Assembly: GCA_027062985.1 (NCBI GenBank)
Contig: JAMOSR010000041.1
Span: forward strand, 1-14,817
Length of the DNA stretch: 14,817 nt
Reading direction: 5' to 3'
From: Nautiliaceae bacterium
GTDB lineage: Bacteria; Campylobacterota; Campylobacteria; Campylobacterales; Nautiliaceae
A model generated the notes under the pieces. The model was not told the origin of the DNA. It was given only the letters and a program-made list of their open reading frames with translations, and searched no databases. Position 1 is the first letter of the stretch, and each line of letters begins with the position of its first letter. Positions 1 through 7,777 of this stretch are shown here, in pieces. Position numbers and translations under genes: made by a program.

Positions 1-1
1 T

Positions 2-409
2 TTGATATGGCTTTTGAGTTATTTGGCCACTTCGGTGTTATTTGTTTTTTTTAAAAAAATAACAAAACACAGAGGAATGATTCATTCCGTTCCGGCAGCG
101 TTACTGGCATGGTTTTTGACTTCTATTTTAAGCTATTACTATTTTAATTTTGATATTGAAAAAAGTTATCTTGTAGGATTTTTTGTGTTTTTGGGATATA
201 TAACGCATCTTGTGCTGGATGAAATATTTAGTGTGGATTTACTTGGAAACAGAATAAAAAAATCTTTTGGAAGTGCTTTAAAAATATGTTCTAAAAATTC
301 AAAAATAAATCTGTTTTTTTATTCCGCTCTTATTTTAAGTTTTTTGTTTTTACCTCACAAAAAAGAATTTTTCGGGATTATTAAAGGAATAGCAAAATGT
401 TTGATTTAA
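2..409 (+). CDS. YdjM/DUF457-family inner-membrane metal-dependent hydrolase, 3' part only
   Basis: This reading frame is open to the left edge of the window, so the N-terminus is probably missing; the TTG at base 2 need not be the true start. The visible 135 residues show a conserved H-R-G-x-x-H block (His23, Arg24, His28) and a second block T-H-L-x-x-D (His69, Asp73). Both are hallmarks of the YdjM/DUF457 family of membrane proteins thought to be metal-dependent hydrolases. Hydrophobic stretches near residues 29-48, 57-75 and 104-118 look membrane-spanning. The substrate is unknown; E. coli YdjM is LexA-regulated, but nothing here indicates SOS control. The 3' end overlaps the murF start by 13 bp, which suggests co-transcription and translational coupling. 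The family call is fairly secure and the function is not. Confidence 0.75.
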   Translation: MIWLLSYLATSVLFVFFKKITKHRGMIHSVPAALLAWFLTSILSYYYFNFDIEKSYLVGFFVFLGYITHLVLDEIFSVDLLGNRIKKSFGSALKICSKNSKINLFFYSALILSFLFLPHKKEFFGIIKGIAKCLI

Positions 410-1803
410 TTGTTCATTTTATTACGGTTTATGTTTTAGGGCTTTATCTTATCACTGTTTTGCAGTGGTACAACTATAAAATAAACAGGGTTATTTTTCA
501 TTTTCATAATTATAAATGGCATCTTTTTTATTTTGTCGTTCCTGTTGTGACATATATAGCCGCTTACAGGTTTTTTTGGATTTATCTTTTTTTCGGACTT
601 ATTCCCGCCCTTTTTATCTGGTTTAAAAAAACAAAAGGCTTAACGATTACAAAAAGAGTAAAACGTTTTTTTATGATTTTAGGTTTTTTGGAAACTTTAA
701 ATCTTGTTTTTATGAATAAAGTCCATTATAATCCCGGAATTGCATCTTTAATAGTTCTTATCCTTAGTATAATTATTTCTGAAACAGTTGAAGAACTTTT
801 ATTTTTAAAATACAAAAAAATGGCAAAAGAAAAACTGAAAAAAATAAATCCGACTATTATAGCAGTTACCGCAAGTTATGGTAAAACATCTATAAAGAAT
901 TTTATTTATCAGCTTTTAAAGGAAGATTTTAAGGTTTATAAAACTCCAAGAAGCGTTAATACCTTAAAAGGTATTGTATTAGATATAAATACTAAGTTGC
1001 CTGAAAATACCGATATTTACGTAACGGAAGCTGGAGCCAGAGAAAGAGGGGATATTAAGGAAATTGTTAGGTTTTTAGAAAATGAGTATTCGGTTTTAGG
1101 AAAAATTGGCCCCCAGCATATAGAGTATTTTAAAACATTGGAAAATATACAAAAAACAAAACTTGAAATATTTGATTCTCCCAACTTAAAAAAAGGCTTT
1201 TCTTACGAATTACCCCATCCTAAAGCTGTTGTTTTAAAAGACAAGATAAAAAATATAAAAGCCGACTTGAACAAAACGGAATGGGATTTGGAAATAGATG
1301 GTAAAAATTACCGTTTTAAAACCAAAATTTTGGGTTCTTTTAATGCGGTTAACATTTCTTTGGCCGTATATCAGGCATATGAATTTATTAAAGATATTGA
1401 AAAACTTCAACAAAAAGTGTCCGCTCTTGAACCGATACCTCACAGACTTCAGAAAATAGAGGTAGGGGGAAAAATTATAATAGACGACAGTTTTAACGGA
1501 AATATAGAAGGAATGCTTGAGAGCTTTGAACTGGTAAAATTTCATCCCGGAAGAAAAGTAATAGTAACTCCCGGCCTTGTAGAGGCAACGGAAGAGATGA
1601 ATAAAAAAATAGCCAGAGCCATTAATAAAACATTTGATTTAGCTATAATAACAGGAAAGGTTAATAAAAAGATATTCTGTTCGTCCTTAACGATAGATAA
1701 AGTATATGTTTCTGATAAATCAAAACTTGAAAAAATTCTTGCGGATTTAACAAAGCCTGGAGATATTATTATCTTTAGCAACGATACGCCGGAATATTTA
1801 TAG
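397..1803 (+). CDS. murF: UDP-N-acetylmuramoyl-tripeptide--D-alanyl-D-alanine ligase, membrane-anchored type
   Basis: A Mur ligase predicted to add D-Ala-D-Ala to UDP-MurNAc-tripeptide, the last cytoplasmic step of peptidoglycan precursor synthesis. The ATP-binding P-loop is at residues 158-165 (TASYGKTS, against the usual TGSNGKTT). It is followed by an E-A-G-A-R-x-x-G-D-I block matching the MurF E-M-G...G-[ED]-I segment, a G-P-x-H motif, and the C-terminal-domain motif D-D-S-F-N-G-N resembling D-[DS]-Y-N-A-N. The first 130 or so residues are mostly hydrophobic helices rather than the soluble UDP-MurNAc-binding domain of E. coli MurF. The terminal K-G-S-R motif of standard MurF is also not recognisable. 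I believe this layout is shared by other Campylobacterota MurF proteins. ATG at 397 is preceded by AAAGGA. An alternative is a MurF-like amide ligase with another substrate. Confidence 0.83.
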   Translation: MFDLIVHFITVYVLGLYLITVLQWYNYKINRVIFHFHNYKWHLFYFVVPVVTYIAAYRFFWIYLFFGLIPALFIWFKKTKGLTITKRVKRFFMILGFLETLNLVFMNKVHYNPGIASLIVLILSIIISETVEELLFLKYKKMAKEKLKKINPTIIAVTASYGKTSIKNFIYQLLKEDFKVYKTPRSVNTLKGIVLDINTKLPENTDIYVTEAGARERGDIKEIVRFLENEYSVLGKIGPQHIEYFKTLENIQKTKLEIFDSPNLKKGFSYELPHPKAVVLKDKIKNIKADLNKTEWDLEIDGKNYRFKTKILGSFNAVNISLAVYQAYEFIKDIEKLQQKVSALEPIPHRLQKIEVGGKIIIDDSFNGNIEGMLESFELVKFHPGRKVIVTPGLVEATEEMNKKIARAINKTFDLAIITGKVNKKIFCSSLTIDKVYVSDKSKLEKILADLTKPGDIIIFSNDTPEYL

Positions 1804-1812
1804 GAGTGTGTA

Positions 1813-2400
1813 ATGGAATTTATTAATTATTTAAATGAACATTTGGATATTGCTATTATAAGCGCCATTATACTAGCCGTTATAATTTCGTTTGTTCCGA
1901 AAATTGATTTTTATATAGAATCTTTAACAAAAGCTTTTATGCTGATTTCCGTATTTTCACTTATTTTACTCACTCTTATAGTAAGTTACGACGTTATTAT
2001 GAGAAAACTTTTTTCACAGGGAAGTATAGCTTTGCAGGAGCTTGAATGGCATCTGTTTGATATAGTGTTTTTATTTTCCATAGCATATACTTTAAGTAAA
2101 GATAAACATGTTAGGGTTGATATTTTTTATGAGAAATTTTCTTTTAAAGTAAAAAAAATAATCAATATCGTTACCATACTTTTTTTTGTTATACCTCTTA
2201 GCGTACTGATAATAGTAGAAGCGGTTCCTTTTGTTGAAATGAGTTACATGCAAAATGAAAGCAGCGGAGACCCGGGAGGGCTTTGTTGCAGATGGATTAT
2301 AAAAAGTACTATTATATGGGCTTTTTTAATGGTTTATCTCCAATCTGTCGCAGAACTTAAGAAAATATATTATCAATTAAAACATCATAAAGGCGATTAA
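1813..2400 (+). CDS. dctQ: TRAP transporter small permease subunit (DctQ family)
   Basis: The small membrane subunit of a tripartite ATP-independent periplasmic transporter, which pairs with the large DctM subunit to take up an organic acid or related solute using an ion gradient. Family hallmarks are the E-x-x-W-H-x-F block (residues 76-82), the H-V-R-V-D-I-F-Y segment (99-106) and the D-P-G-G-L...R-W-I-I-K motif (153-164). About four core membrane helices are visible, plus an extra N-terminal hydrophobic segment (13-29), which makes 195 residues, longer than a minimal DctQ. Residues 158-159 are Cys-Cys where relatives often carry Pro or Ala/Tyr-type residues. An AGGAG at 1802-1806 overlaps the murF stop and sets this ATG start. 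The gene abuts dctM through a TAATG overlap. The substrate cannot be read from this subunit. Confidence 0.88.
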   Translation: MEFINYLNEHLDIAIISAIILAVIISFVPKIDFYIESLTKAFMLISVFSLILLTLIVSYDVIMRKLFSQGSIALQELEWHLFDIVFLFSIAYTLSKDKHVRVDIFYEKFSFKVKKIINIVTILFFVIPLSVLIIVEAVPFVEMSYMQNESSGDPGGLCCRWIIKSTIIWAFLMVYLQSVAELKKIYYQLKHHKGD

Positions 2401-3692
2401 TGACTGGAATAATTTTATTTATTGCTGCTTTTATTTTATTGATGCTTGGAATTCCTGTGGCTTTTGCTTTTGGCGGCAGCGCTATTTTTGCGGCGCTTAT
2501 GGACCCTGATTTGGGACTTGAAGTTTTTGGTCTCTTGCCTTATCGGATATACGGAATTATGCAAAATTTCACTCTTATGGCTGTGCCTCTTTTTATTTTT
2601 ATGGGATTTATTCTTGAAAAAAGTAAAATAGCCGAAAATATGCTTGAATCTATTGGAAAACTTTTTGGTCCTATCAGGGGAGGGCTTGCGATTGCAATTG
2701 TAATAGTAGGGGCTATTTTGGCGGCTTCAACTGGAATAGTCGGTGCGAGTGTTGTTATGATGACAATAATTTCATTGCCGGTAATGCTCAAATACGGTTA
2801 TTCCCCAAGACTTGCAAGCGGGGTAATAGCCGCAAGCGGTACGCTAGGGCAGCTTATACCTCCTAGTATTGTTTTAATTATTTTAGGGGCCGTTATGAAT
2901 ATAAGCGTTGGAGATTTATTTAAAGCGGCTATTGTTCCGGGGTTTATAATTGTCGGGCTTTATATACTTTATATCTTGATTGTGGCTTTTATAAAACCTG
3001 AAACTGCCCCTCCTATTGAAACTAAAGAGCCTTATTCGAAAATCTTAAAAGAAGCCGCAAAAAGTTTAATAGCCCCTTTTGTTTTAATAGTTATAGTGCT
3101 TGGCAGCATATTTGCAGGATTTGCCACTCCTACCGAGTCCGCGGCCATAGGCGCTCTTGGAGCCATTATTTTAACTGTTTTTTATAAAACGTTTAGTTTT
3201 GAGCTTTTGAGATACGCCAGTGTGGAAACGGTTAAAATAACCGCTATGATTTTTATGATTTTAATAGGGGCTACCGCTTTTTCTTTAGTATTTAACGAAA
3301 GCGGGGCAGGGGATATCGTTACGGAATTTTTTACTGATTCTATTCAGAATCAATATGTTTTTATAGCTATAACTATGATATTAATTTTTATTTTGGGTTT
3401 TTTTATAGATTTTATAGAAATTACTTTTATTGTTATTCCGATTTTATTGCCTATTGTTGAAGAGTTTGGAATAGACCCTTTATGGTTTGCATTACTTATA
3501 GCTATAAATCTTCAAACTTCTTTTTTAACTCCTCCTTTTGGTTTTAGTCTTTTTTATTTAAAAGGTGCGGCGGGAGATTTAATTAAGACATCAGACCTTT
3601 ATAAGGGAATAATACCTTTTATCTTAATTCAGATATTGGTTCTTTTAATTGTTATGTTTTATCCAAAATTAGTATATATTTTGGTAAATTAA
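2400..3692 (+). CDS. dctM: TRAP transporter large permease subunit (DctM family)
   Basis: The large transport subunit of a TRAP system, a polytopic inner-membrane protein of 430 residues, which is the usual DctM length. It has hydrophobic segments throughout. The conserved core includes G-x-x-G-P-I-x-G-G-L-A, the A-S-T-G-I-V-G-A-S stretch, and G-T-L-G-Q-L-I-P-P-S, which belongs to the ion and substrate-binding hairpin region. A second T-P-T-E-S-A-A-I-G motif and the C-terminal L-T-P-P-F-G-F segment are also typical. Its ATG overlaps the dctQ stop by one base (TAATG), so translation is probably coupled. The DUF72 gene starts immediately after its stop. No periplasmic binding protein gene (dctP) is present on either side in this window, so the substrate is undetermined. 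Confidence 0.93.
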   Translation: MTGIILFIAAFILLMLGIPVAFAFGGSAIFAALMDPDLGLEVFGLLPYRIYGIMQNFTLMAVPLFIFMGFILEKSKIAENMLESIGKLFGPIRGGLAIAIVIVGAILAASTGIVGASVVMMTIISLPVMLKYGYSPRLASGVIAASGTLGQLIPPSIVLIILGAVMNISVGDLFKAAIVPGFIIVGLYILYILIVAFIKPETAPPIETKEPYSKILKEAAKSLIAPFVLIVIVLGSIFAGFATPTESAAIGALGAIILTVFYKTFSFELLRYASVETVKITAMIFMILIGATAFSLVFNESGAGDIVTEFFTDSIQNQYVFIAITMILIFILGFFIDFIEITFIVIPILLPIVEEFGIDPLWFALLIAINLQTSFLTPPFGFSLFYLKGAAGDLIKTSDLYKGIIPFILIQILVLLIVMFYPKLVYILVN

Positions 3693-4388
3693 ATGTATAT
3701 AGGTACCAGTGGGTTTGTATATAAAGAATGGAAGGAAAAATTTTATCCATCAGAACTTCCTTCTTCTAAATGGTTAGATTATTATGTTAAGTTTTTTAAT
3801 TCTCTAGAACTTAATTCCACTTTTTACCGCATCCCAAAACCTTCTACAGTCAAATCATGGAAATACAAAACCAAAAAATACAACCTTAAAATAAGCATCA
3901 AAGTAAACAAAGAAATAACTCATAAATTACCTTTAAGTGCTAAAAAAGCAAACGAATTTTTAATACTGTTTGACGAATTAGAAGAGTATATAGGGGCTTT
4001 TTTATTTCAGTTTCCTTCAAGTTTTAATTATGATTACAAAAGTTTAAAAAATTTTATAGAAGGGCTTAATAAAAATCACAAATTGGCTTTTGAGTTTAGA
4101 CATAAAAACTGGTATAACGGTAAAGTATTTGAACTTTTAAGTAAAAATAAAATTTCTCTTGTATGGCATGATTTTAATCAACCGTTTGTAATGGAAAAGA
4201 CGGCTGAGTTTGCTTATTTAAGAGCTCATGGATTTGAAGGAAAATACAAAGGAAGTTATCCAGACGAATTTTTGGAAATGTTTTTAAAAGCGGATTTTTG
4301 CTATTTTAATAATACATCCGATGTAAGTGCCGTAAAAGACGCCTTAAGGCTTAAAGATATGGCTGAAAAAATCAAAAGGGAAGAATAA
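3693..4388 (+). CDS. DUF72 family protein (YecE-like)
   Basis: A 231-residue protein with the DUF72 signature: an N-terminal I-G-T-S-G-F-x-Y-x-x-W block, then F-Y-P, then a L-E-L-N-S-T-F-Y-R-I-P-x-x-S-T-V-x-x-W segment, and later F-E-F-R-H-x-x-W. The fold is TIM-barrel-like. The biochemical role of the family is not established, though its conserved acidic and aromatic residues have led to suggestions of a hydrolase or nuclease-like activity. ATG follows the dctM stop with no gap, so it is most likely the last gene of the murF-TRAP run. The downstream 58 bp before the convergent suhB-type gene contain only a weak AT-rich inverted repeat. The family call is secure and the function is unknown. 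Confidence 0.9.
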   Translation: MYIGTSGFVYKEWKEKFYPSELPSSKWLDYYVKFFNSLELNSTFYRIPKPSTVKSWKYKTKKYNLKISIKVNKEITHKLPLSAKKANEFLILFDELEEYIGAFLFQFPSSFNYDYKSLKNFIEGLNKNHKLAFEFRHKNWYNGKVFELLSKNKISLVWHDFNQPFVMEKTAEFAYLRAHGFEGKYKGSYPDEFLEMFLKADFCYFNNTSDVSAVKDALRLKDMAEKIKREE

Positions 4389-4446
4389 ATATTTTTTAGA
4401 GAATATACATTATGTTAACTAAAATATAAAACAGCTGAAAATCCGG

Positions 4447-5226
4447 TTATTTTTTATTCAGCGTTTTAATAAACTCCTCATGAATAACTTTATTACTTGC
4501 AACAATGCATTTGTCCTTAAACATATCAAATTCATCACCCCTGTCGTTTGAAACTCTGCCTCCGGCTTCTTGTAAGATAAAACTGCCTGCAGCTACGTCC
4601 CATGGTTTTAGATTTATTTCGTAAAATCCTTCATATCTTCCGCATGCTACATAACACAAATCAAGAGCCGCACTTCCAAGCCTTCTTATATCCTGGCATT
4701 TTGGAAGAATATTTTTTAGCTTTTCCATAACCCACTCAAGGTCTTTTATATTATCGGCACTTGAATAAGGAAAACCTGTAGCTATAAGGGCTCTTTGAAA
4801 ATAACTGTTTTTGGAGACTTCTATCTTTTTTGCATTTAAAAACGCACCTTCGTCTTTTACTGCATAAAAAAATTCATTTAAAATAGGATTATAAACAAAT
4901 CCGTAGGTTAAAATGCCTTTTTTATAAATTGCTACGCTTATTGCACAATGAGGAATTTTGTGAGCAAAATTGGTAGTTCCATCAATAGGGTCTATAATAA
5001 TGGTATTGTAAGGAGTTTTAAATCCAGATTCACTCTCTTCAGCTATAAAATCAAATCCAAAAGAGGAAAAAGCCTCTTTTAAAAAAGCTTCTACTTTAAC
5101 ATCGAATTGAGTAACTAAATCTTTTTTGCCTTTTAAATCTATTTTCTTTTCAGACTGGAAAAACCCTTTTTTTAGTAAGTCTCCGGCTTCTAAAATTATC
5201 TCTTCAAATTTTTTGAACTCATGCAT
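4447..5226 (-). CDS. suhB: Inositol monophosphatase family protein (SuhB-like)
   Basis: A 259-residue Mg-dependent sugar phosphatase of the inositol monophosphatase superfamily. Metal-binding motifs are all present: Glu63-Glu64 in A-E-E-S, D-P-I-D-G-T-T-N-F at 79-87 (Asp79, Asp82), and P-W-D-V-A-A-G at 208-214 (Asp210). Family members hydrolyse myo-inositol-1-phosphate or related sugar phosphates; some also act on NADP or fructose-1,6-bisphosphate, and SuhB has an RNA-polymerase-associated role in E. coli. I chose the ATG at 5226 because GGAG lies 6 bases upstream. An upstream in-frame ATG at 5265 would overlap the htpX coding end and lacks an equally good site. It lies 22 bp downstream of htpX in the same direction and is probably co-transcribed. 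The exact substrate is uncertain, so the symbol reflects family resemblance. Confidence 0.88.
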   Translation of the reverse strand: MHEFKKFEEIILEAGDLLKKGFFQSEKKIDLKGKKDLVTQFDVKVEAFLKEAFSSFGFDFIAEESESGFKTPYNTIIIDPIDGTTNFAHKIPHCAISVAIYKKGILTYGFVYNPILNEFFYAVKDEGAFLNAKKIEVSKNSYFQRALIATGFPYSSADNIKDLEWVMEKLKNILPKCQDIRRLGSAALDLCYVACGRYEGFYEINLKPWDVAAGSFILQEAGGRVSNDRGDEFDMFKDKCIVASNKVIHEEFIKTLNKK

Positions 5227-5248
5227 AAAATCTCCAATTTTTTTGCAA

Positions 5249-6130
5249 TTATACATTATATCCAAGTTCTCTTGCTACTCTTTTTATATTTTCCAATCTT
5301 TTTTCTATAGGAGGATGAGAACTGAATAGTTCACTTATAAACCCGACTATTCCAAAAGCTTTCATTTCCGGCGGAAGAGCGACTTGTTCTTTTGGAATTT
5401 GTCCAAGTTTTGCCAAAGCGTAATAAATACCTTGAGGTCCGTCTATTTTTACAGCACCTTCATCGGCTTTATATTCTCTGTATCTGCTAAACCACATTGC
5501 AAGCATTGTTGCAAAAATACTTAAAACCATTTCAAGAGCAAAACTTATAGCCATATATGCAAACGGATTAGGATTGCCCTCTTCGTCTTTTGGTGCAATA
5601 ATATTTGCAATAAGTCTTGATACGAAAAATACTAAAGAGTTTAAAACCCCCTGAACAAGCGTCATAGTTATCATATCTCCGTTTTTAATATGATTTATTT
5701 CATGGGCTATTACACCTTCTATCTCTTTTGCGTCCATCAAATCGAAAAGAGACGTTGAAACGGCTACAAGGGCGTTATTTTTGCTAGGACCGGTTGCAAA
5801 AGCGTTTGGAGGTCCGTCAAAAACCCCTACTTCCGGCATCGGTATTCCGGCTTTTTGGGAAAGAGCTGCTACAGTTTCGATAAGCCATCTTTCAGCTTCT
5901 GTGGTAGGGGTTTCTATAACCCTAACCCCCATAGAAGTTTTTGCCATCCATTTTGATAATAATAAAGAAATAATACTACCGCTAAAACCTACAATAACAG
6001 CTAAAATAGCAAGCCCGGTTACGCTTTGCGGGTCAAGCCTTACTCCAAATACGGCCTCTATTACGAATATTGAAAGATATATAGAAGCCATAACGGCGAT
6101 ATTCATTAAAATAAGCATTAAAATAGCCAT
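5249..6130 (-). CDS. htpX: Membrane-bound zinc metalloprotease HtpX
   Basis: An M48-family inner-membrane protease that degrades damaged or misfolded membrane proteins. At 293 residues it matches the usual HtpX length. The zinc motif H-E-I-N-H is at 143-147, and the R-E-Y-K-A-D segment near 218-223 probably supplies the third ligand (Glu219). Two hydrophobic segments precede the catalytic domain (about 2-28 and 38-60) and two follow the zinc motif (about 157-178 and 190-213), the standard topology. The F-A-T-G-P-S-K-x-N-A-L-V-A-V-S stretch is a further family mark. ATG is preceded by AGGAGA at 6135-6140, and a -10 box lies at 6156-6161, so it can be transcribed apart from the upstream transporter gene. 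No CIRCE-type heat-shock operator is visible. Confidence 0.95.
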   Translation of the reverse strand: MAILMLILMNIAVMASIYLSIFVIEAVFGVRLDPQSVTGLAILAVIVGFSGSIISLLLSKWMAKTSMGVRVIETPTTEAERWLIETVAALSQKAGIPMPEVGVFDGPPNAFATGPSKNNALVAVSTSLFDLMDAKEIEGVIAHEINHIKNGDMITMTLVQGVLNSLVFFVSRLIANIIAPKDEEGNPNPFAYMAISFALEMVLSIFATMLAMWFSRYREYKADEGAVKIDGPQGIYYALAKLGQIPKEQVALPPEMKAFGIVGFISELFSSHPPIEKRLENIKRVARELGYNV

Positions 6131-6155
6131 AATTTCTCCTTTAAGTTTTAGTCTT

Positions 6156-6161
6156 ATTATA
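6156..6161 (-). promoter_or_regulatory. Candidate -10 box of htpX
   Basis: A perfect TATAAT on the minus strand, 25 bp upstream of the htpX ATG and inside the 82 bp gap behind the MFS gene. A TTTGTT at 6179-6184 sits 17 bp further upstream as a loose -35. This would let htpX and the suhB-type gene be transcribed independently of bioA and the transporter. It is a sequence match only; AT-rich DNA yields such boxes by chance. Confidence 0.5.
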
Positions 6162-6212
6162 TCAAGTTTTTTGTTAAAAACAAATTAATTTTAATTTTAT
6201 TTAGTCAGTGCC

Positions 6213-7730
6213 TTATTTTTTTCTTATCATAAGATAGTATATGGTTACTACCGGTACGGTTACATTCAGTACCGTAACTATAATCATTAAAATACCAAGC
6301 TGTGAATAATCCTGAGGAACGATTACTTTTCCGTTCTCTACAACTTCCCTGCTTACTACAAAAATTTCGTTTAAATATTTCGTTAAAAGTCCTCCGGCTG
6401 TTAATGCCAGATTCATAAGACTTGCCATAAGCGCAAACCATGTAGCCCTTTTACCTTCGGGAGCATATATAGCTATAAGGGTTAAAAGCGGAATCATGCT
6501 AAGTTGTGCAAAAGGAGATTCAAGGGCCGTGTCTATAACGGCTACGGTTTTGGGGTCTATGCCTAACCTTTGAGGAATTCCGTAATAAAGTCCTATAATC
6601 GGCAAAAAGAGAATAGTTGTTATTATTGTAAGCCATAAAAGAGTATAATGGGCGGGTTTTTTGGCTATAAAATCGCTAAACAGCCACATTCCAAGAATTG
6701 ATAAAACCGCTCCTATCTGTGAAAGCGTTCCAAAAAAAGCTTTATTAAAATGAAGCACGTCTATTTCCCACCATTGAAGCCCCGGACCTACGCTTGGCAT
6801 AGCTCTGTATACGAATATTACCACAGCGGTTTTTATAATAAAAGAGCGGGTTTTAGGGGCTATGTCTTTTAAAATCAGACTTATCATATAAGTTATAACG
6901 CCAAGGCTGACAATAAATACTATTTCCTGGGAGTATTTGAATATAAAAGCTAATAATTTATTGTTCCACTGCTGGTATTGTCCGTATCCCATAAATACGA
7001 CAAATACGGCAAAAATAAGTCCACCGCATAATATTTGGCAGTTTATAGGGCTTTTTTTAACATTTTCGAGTTTAATTATGGTAACTCCTATAACTGATAT
7101 AAGAGGTATAATTAAAGATATTTTAAAAATAGTTTCATAAGATAGAATCTGGGCAAGCCAGCCGGAAAGTCCCGCAACCATAACTCCGGCAAGAGAAATA
7201 GCAAGACGTCCTAAAATCTGAACGTAGGCCAGCTCTTCTTGGACTTTTTCCTCCGGCTGGTTTCTGTCAACTACTTCCGTGCTCATAGCGTCGGCTACTA
7301 CATCTTGAATAACAAATCCTATAACGGTTAAAAGCGCTGAAATAATATATACGTTTTCTTTTGAGGCGAATTTAGCCCATGGATAATTGCCTGCCAGCCC
7401 TATTAAAAGAATAGTCCCTACCGCTATTAAAAAAGCTCCTATATAAACATATGCCCTTCTTTGGGAGCCTAAAATCGGTACACTGTCCACAAGCTGACCA
7501 AATACCATTTTAATAGTCCAGGGAATACTAAGCCATACTCCAAGAGTTATTAAAGCGGCCGCTGAGAGTTTAAGCTCTTCTTTTACCCAGAAAGTTTCGG
7601 CAACACTGCTTATTCCGCTAGCTCCGTAGGCGAAATATATCATTAAAAGAGGTAAATAGCGGGGTTTGAAATGTTTTATTGGATTTAGTAGTGAATTTTT
7701 TATTGATTGTTTTATTGTGTTTATTGTCAT
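6213..7730 (-). CDS. MFS transporter of the BT1 (folate/biopterin transporter-like) family
   Basis: A 505-residue polytopic membrane protein of the major facilitator type with roughly twelve hydrophobic segments. The N-terminal half has the BT1 pattern: I-Y-F-A-Y-G near 31-36, an F-x-x-K-x-x-L-x-L-S stretch (47-56), then P-W-T-I-K-M-V-F-G-Q-L-V-D-S-V-P-I-L-G and R-R-A-Y between 70 and 94. A second family-like segment is I-Q-D-V-V-A-D-A-M-S-T-E. BT1 members in cyanobacteria, plants and trypanosomatids carry folates or pterins, but prokaryotic members may carry other substrates, so the solute is not assigned. ATG is preceded by AGGA at 7737-7740. It lies 47 bp behind bioA and may be co-transcribed with it. 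Other polytopic carriers of the AmpG or PucC type are the alternatives. Confidence 0.75.
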   Translation of the reverse strand: MTINTIKQSIKNSLLNPIKHFKPRYLPLLMIYFAYGASGISSVAETFWVKEELKLSAAALITLGVWLSIPWTIKMVFGQLVDSVPILGSQRRAYVYIGAFLIAVGTILLIGLAGNYPWAKFASKENVYIISALLTVIGFVIQDVVADAMSTEVVDRNQPEEKVQEELAYVQILGRLAISLAGVMVAGLSGWLAQILSYETIFKISLIIPLISVIGVTIIKLENVKKSPINCQILCGGLIFAVFVVFMGYGQYQQWNNKLLAFIFKYSQEIVFIVSLGVITYMISLILKDIAPKTRSFIIKTAVVIFVYRAMPSVGPGLQWWEIDVLHFNKAFFGTLSQIGAVLSILGMWLFSDFIAKKPAHYTLLWLTIITTILFLPIIGLYYGIPQRLGIDPKTVAVIDTALESPFAQLSMIPLLTLIAIYAPEGKRATWFALMASLMNLALTAGGLLTKYLNEIFVVSREVVENGKVIVPQDYSQLGILMIIVTVLNVTVPVVTIYYLMIRKK

Positions 7731-7777
7731 TTTTTGTCCTTATAAACTTAACATAATAATCTTACTGTATAATATAA

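Noticed and set aside
4389..4446. A terminator between the convergent DUF72 and SuhB-like genes
   Set aside because: Only a weak 5 bp AT-only inverted repeat (ATATT...AATAT) is visible, with no GC-rich stem followed by a T tract.
5227..5265. An upstream ATG adding 13 residues to the SuhB-like protein
   Set aside because: It overlaps the end of htpX, while GGAG precedes the ATG at 5226 at normal spacing and the shorter start fits the family length.
5781..6188. A 135-codon open frame on the + strand antisense to htpX
   Set aside because: It lies opposite the well-conserved htpX gene, has no recognisable family features and no ribosome-binding site of note; it is a frame shadow.
7768..7773. 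A + strand TATAAT in the bioA-transporter gap, pointing antisense into bioA
   Set aside because: It is a single match in very AT-rich sequence with no -35 and no gene downstream on that strand.
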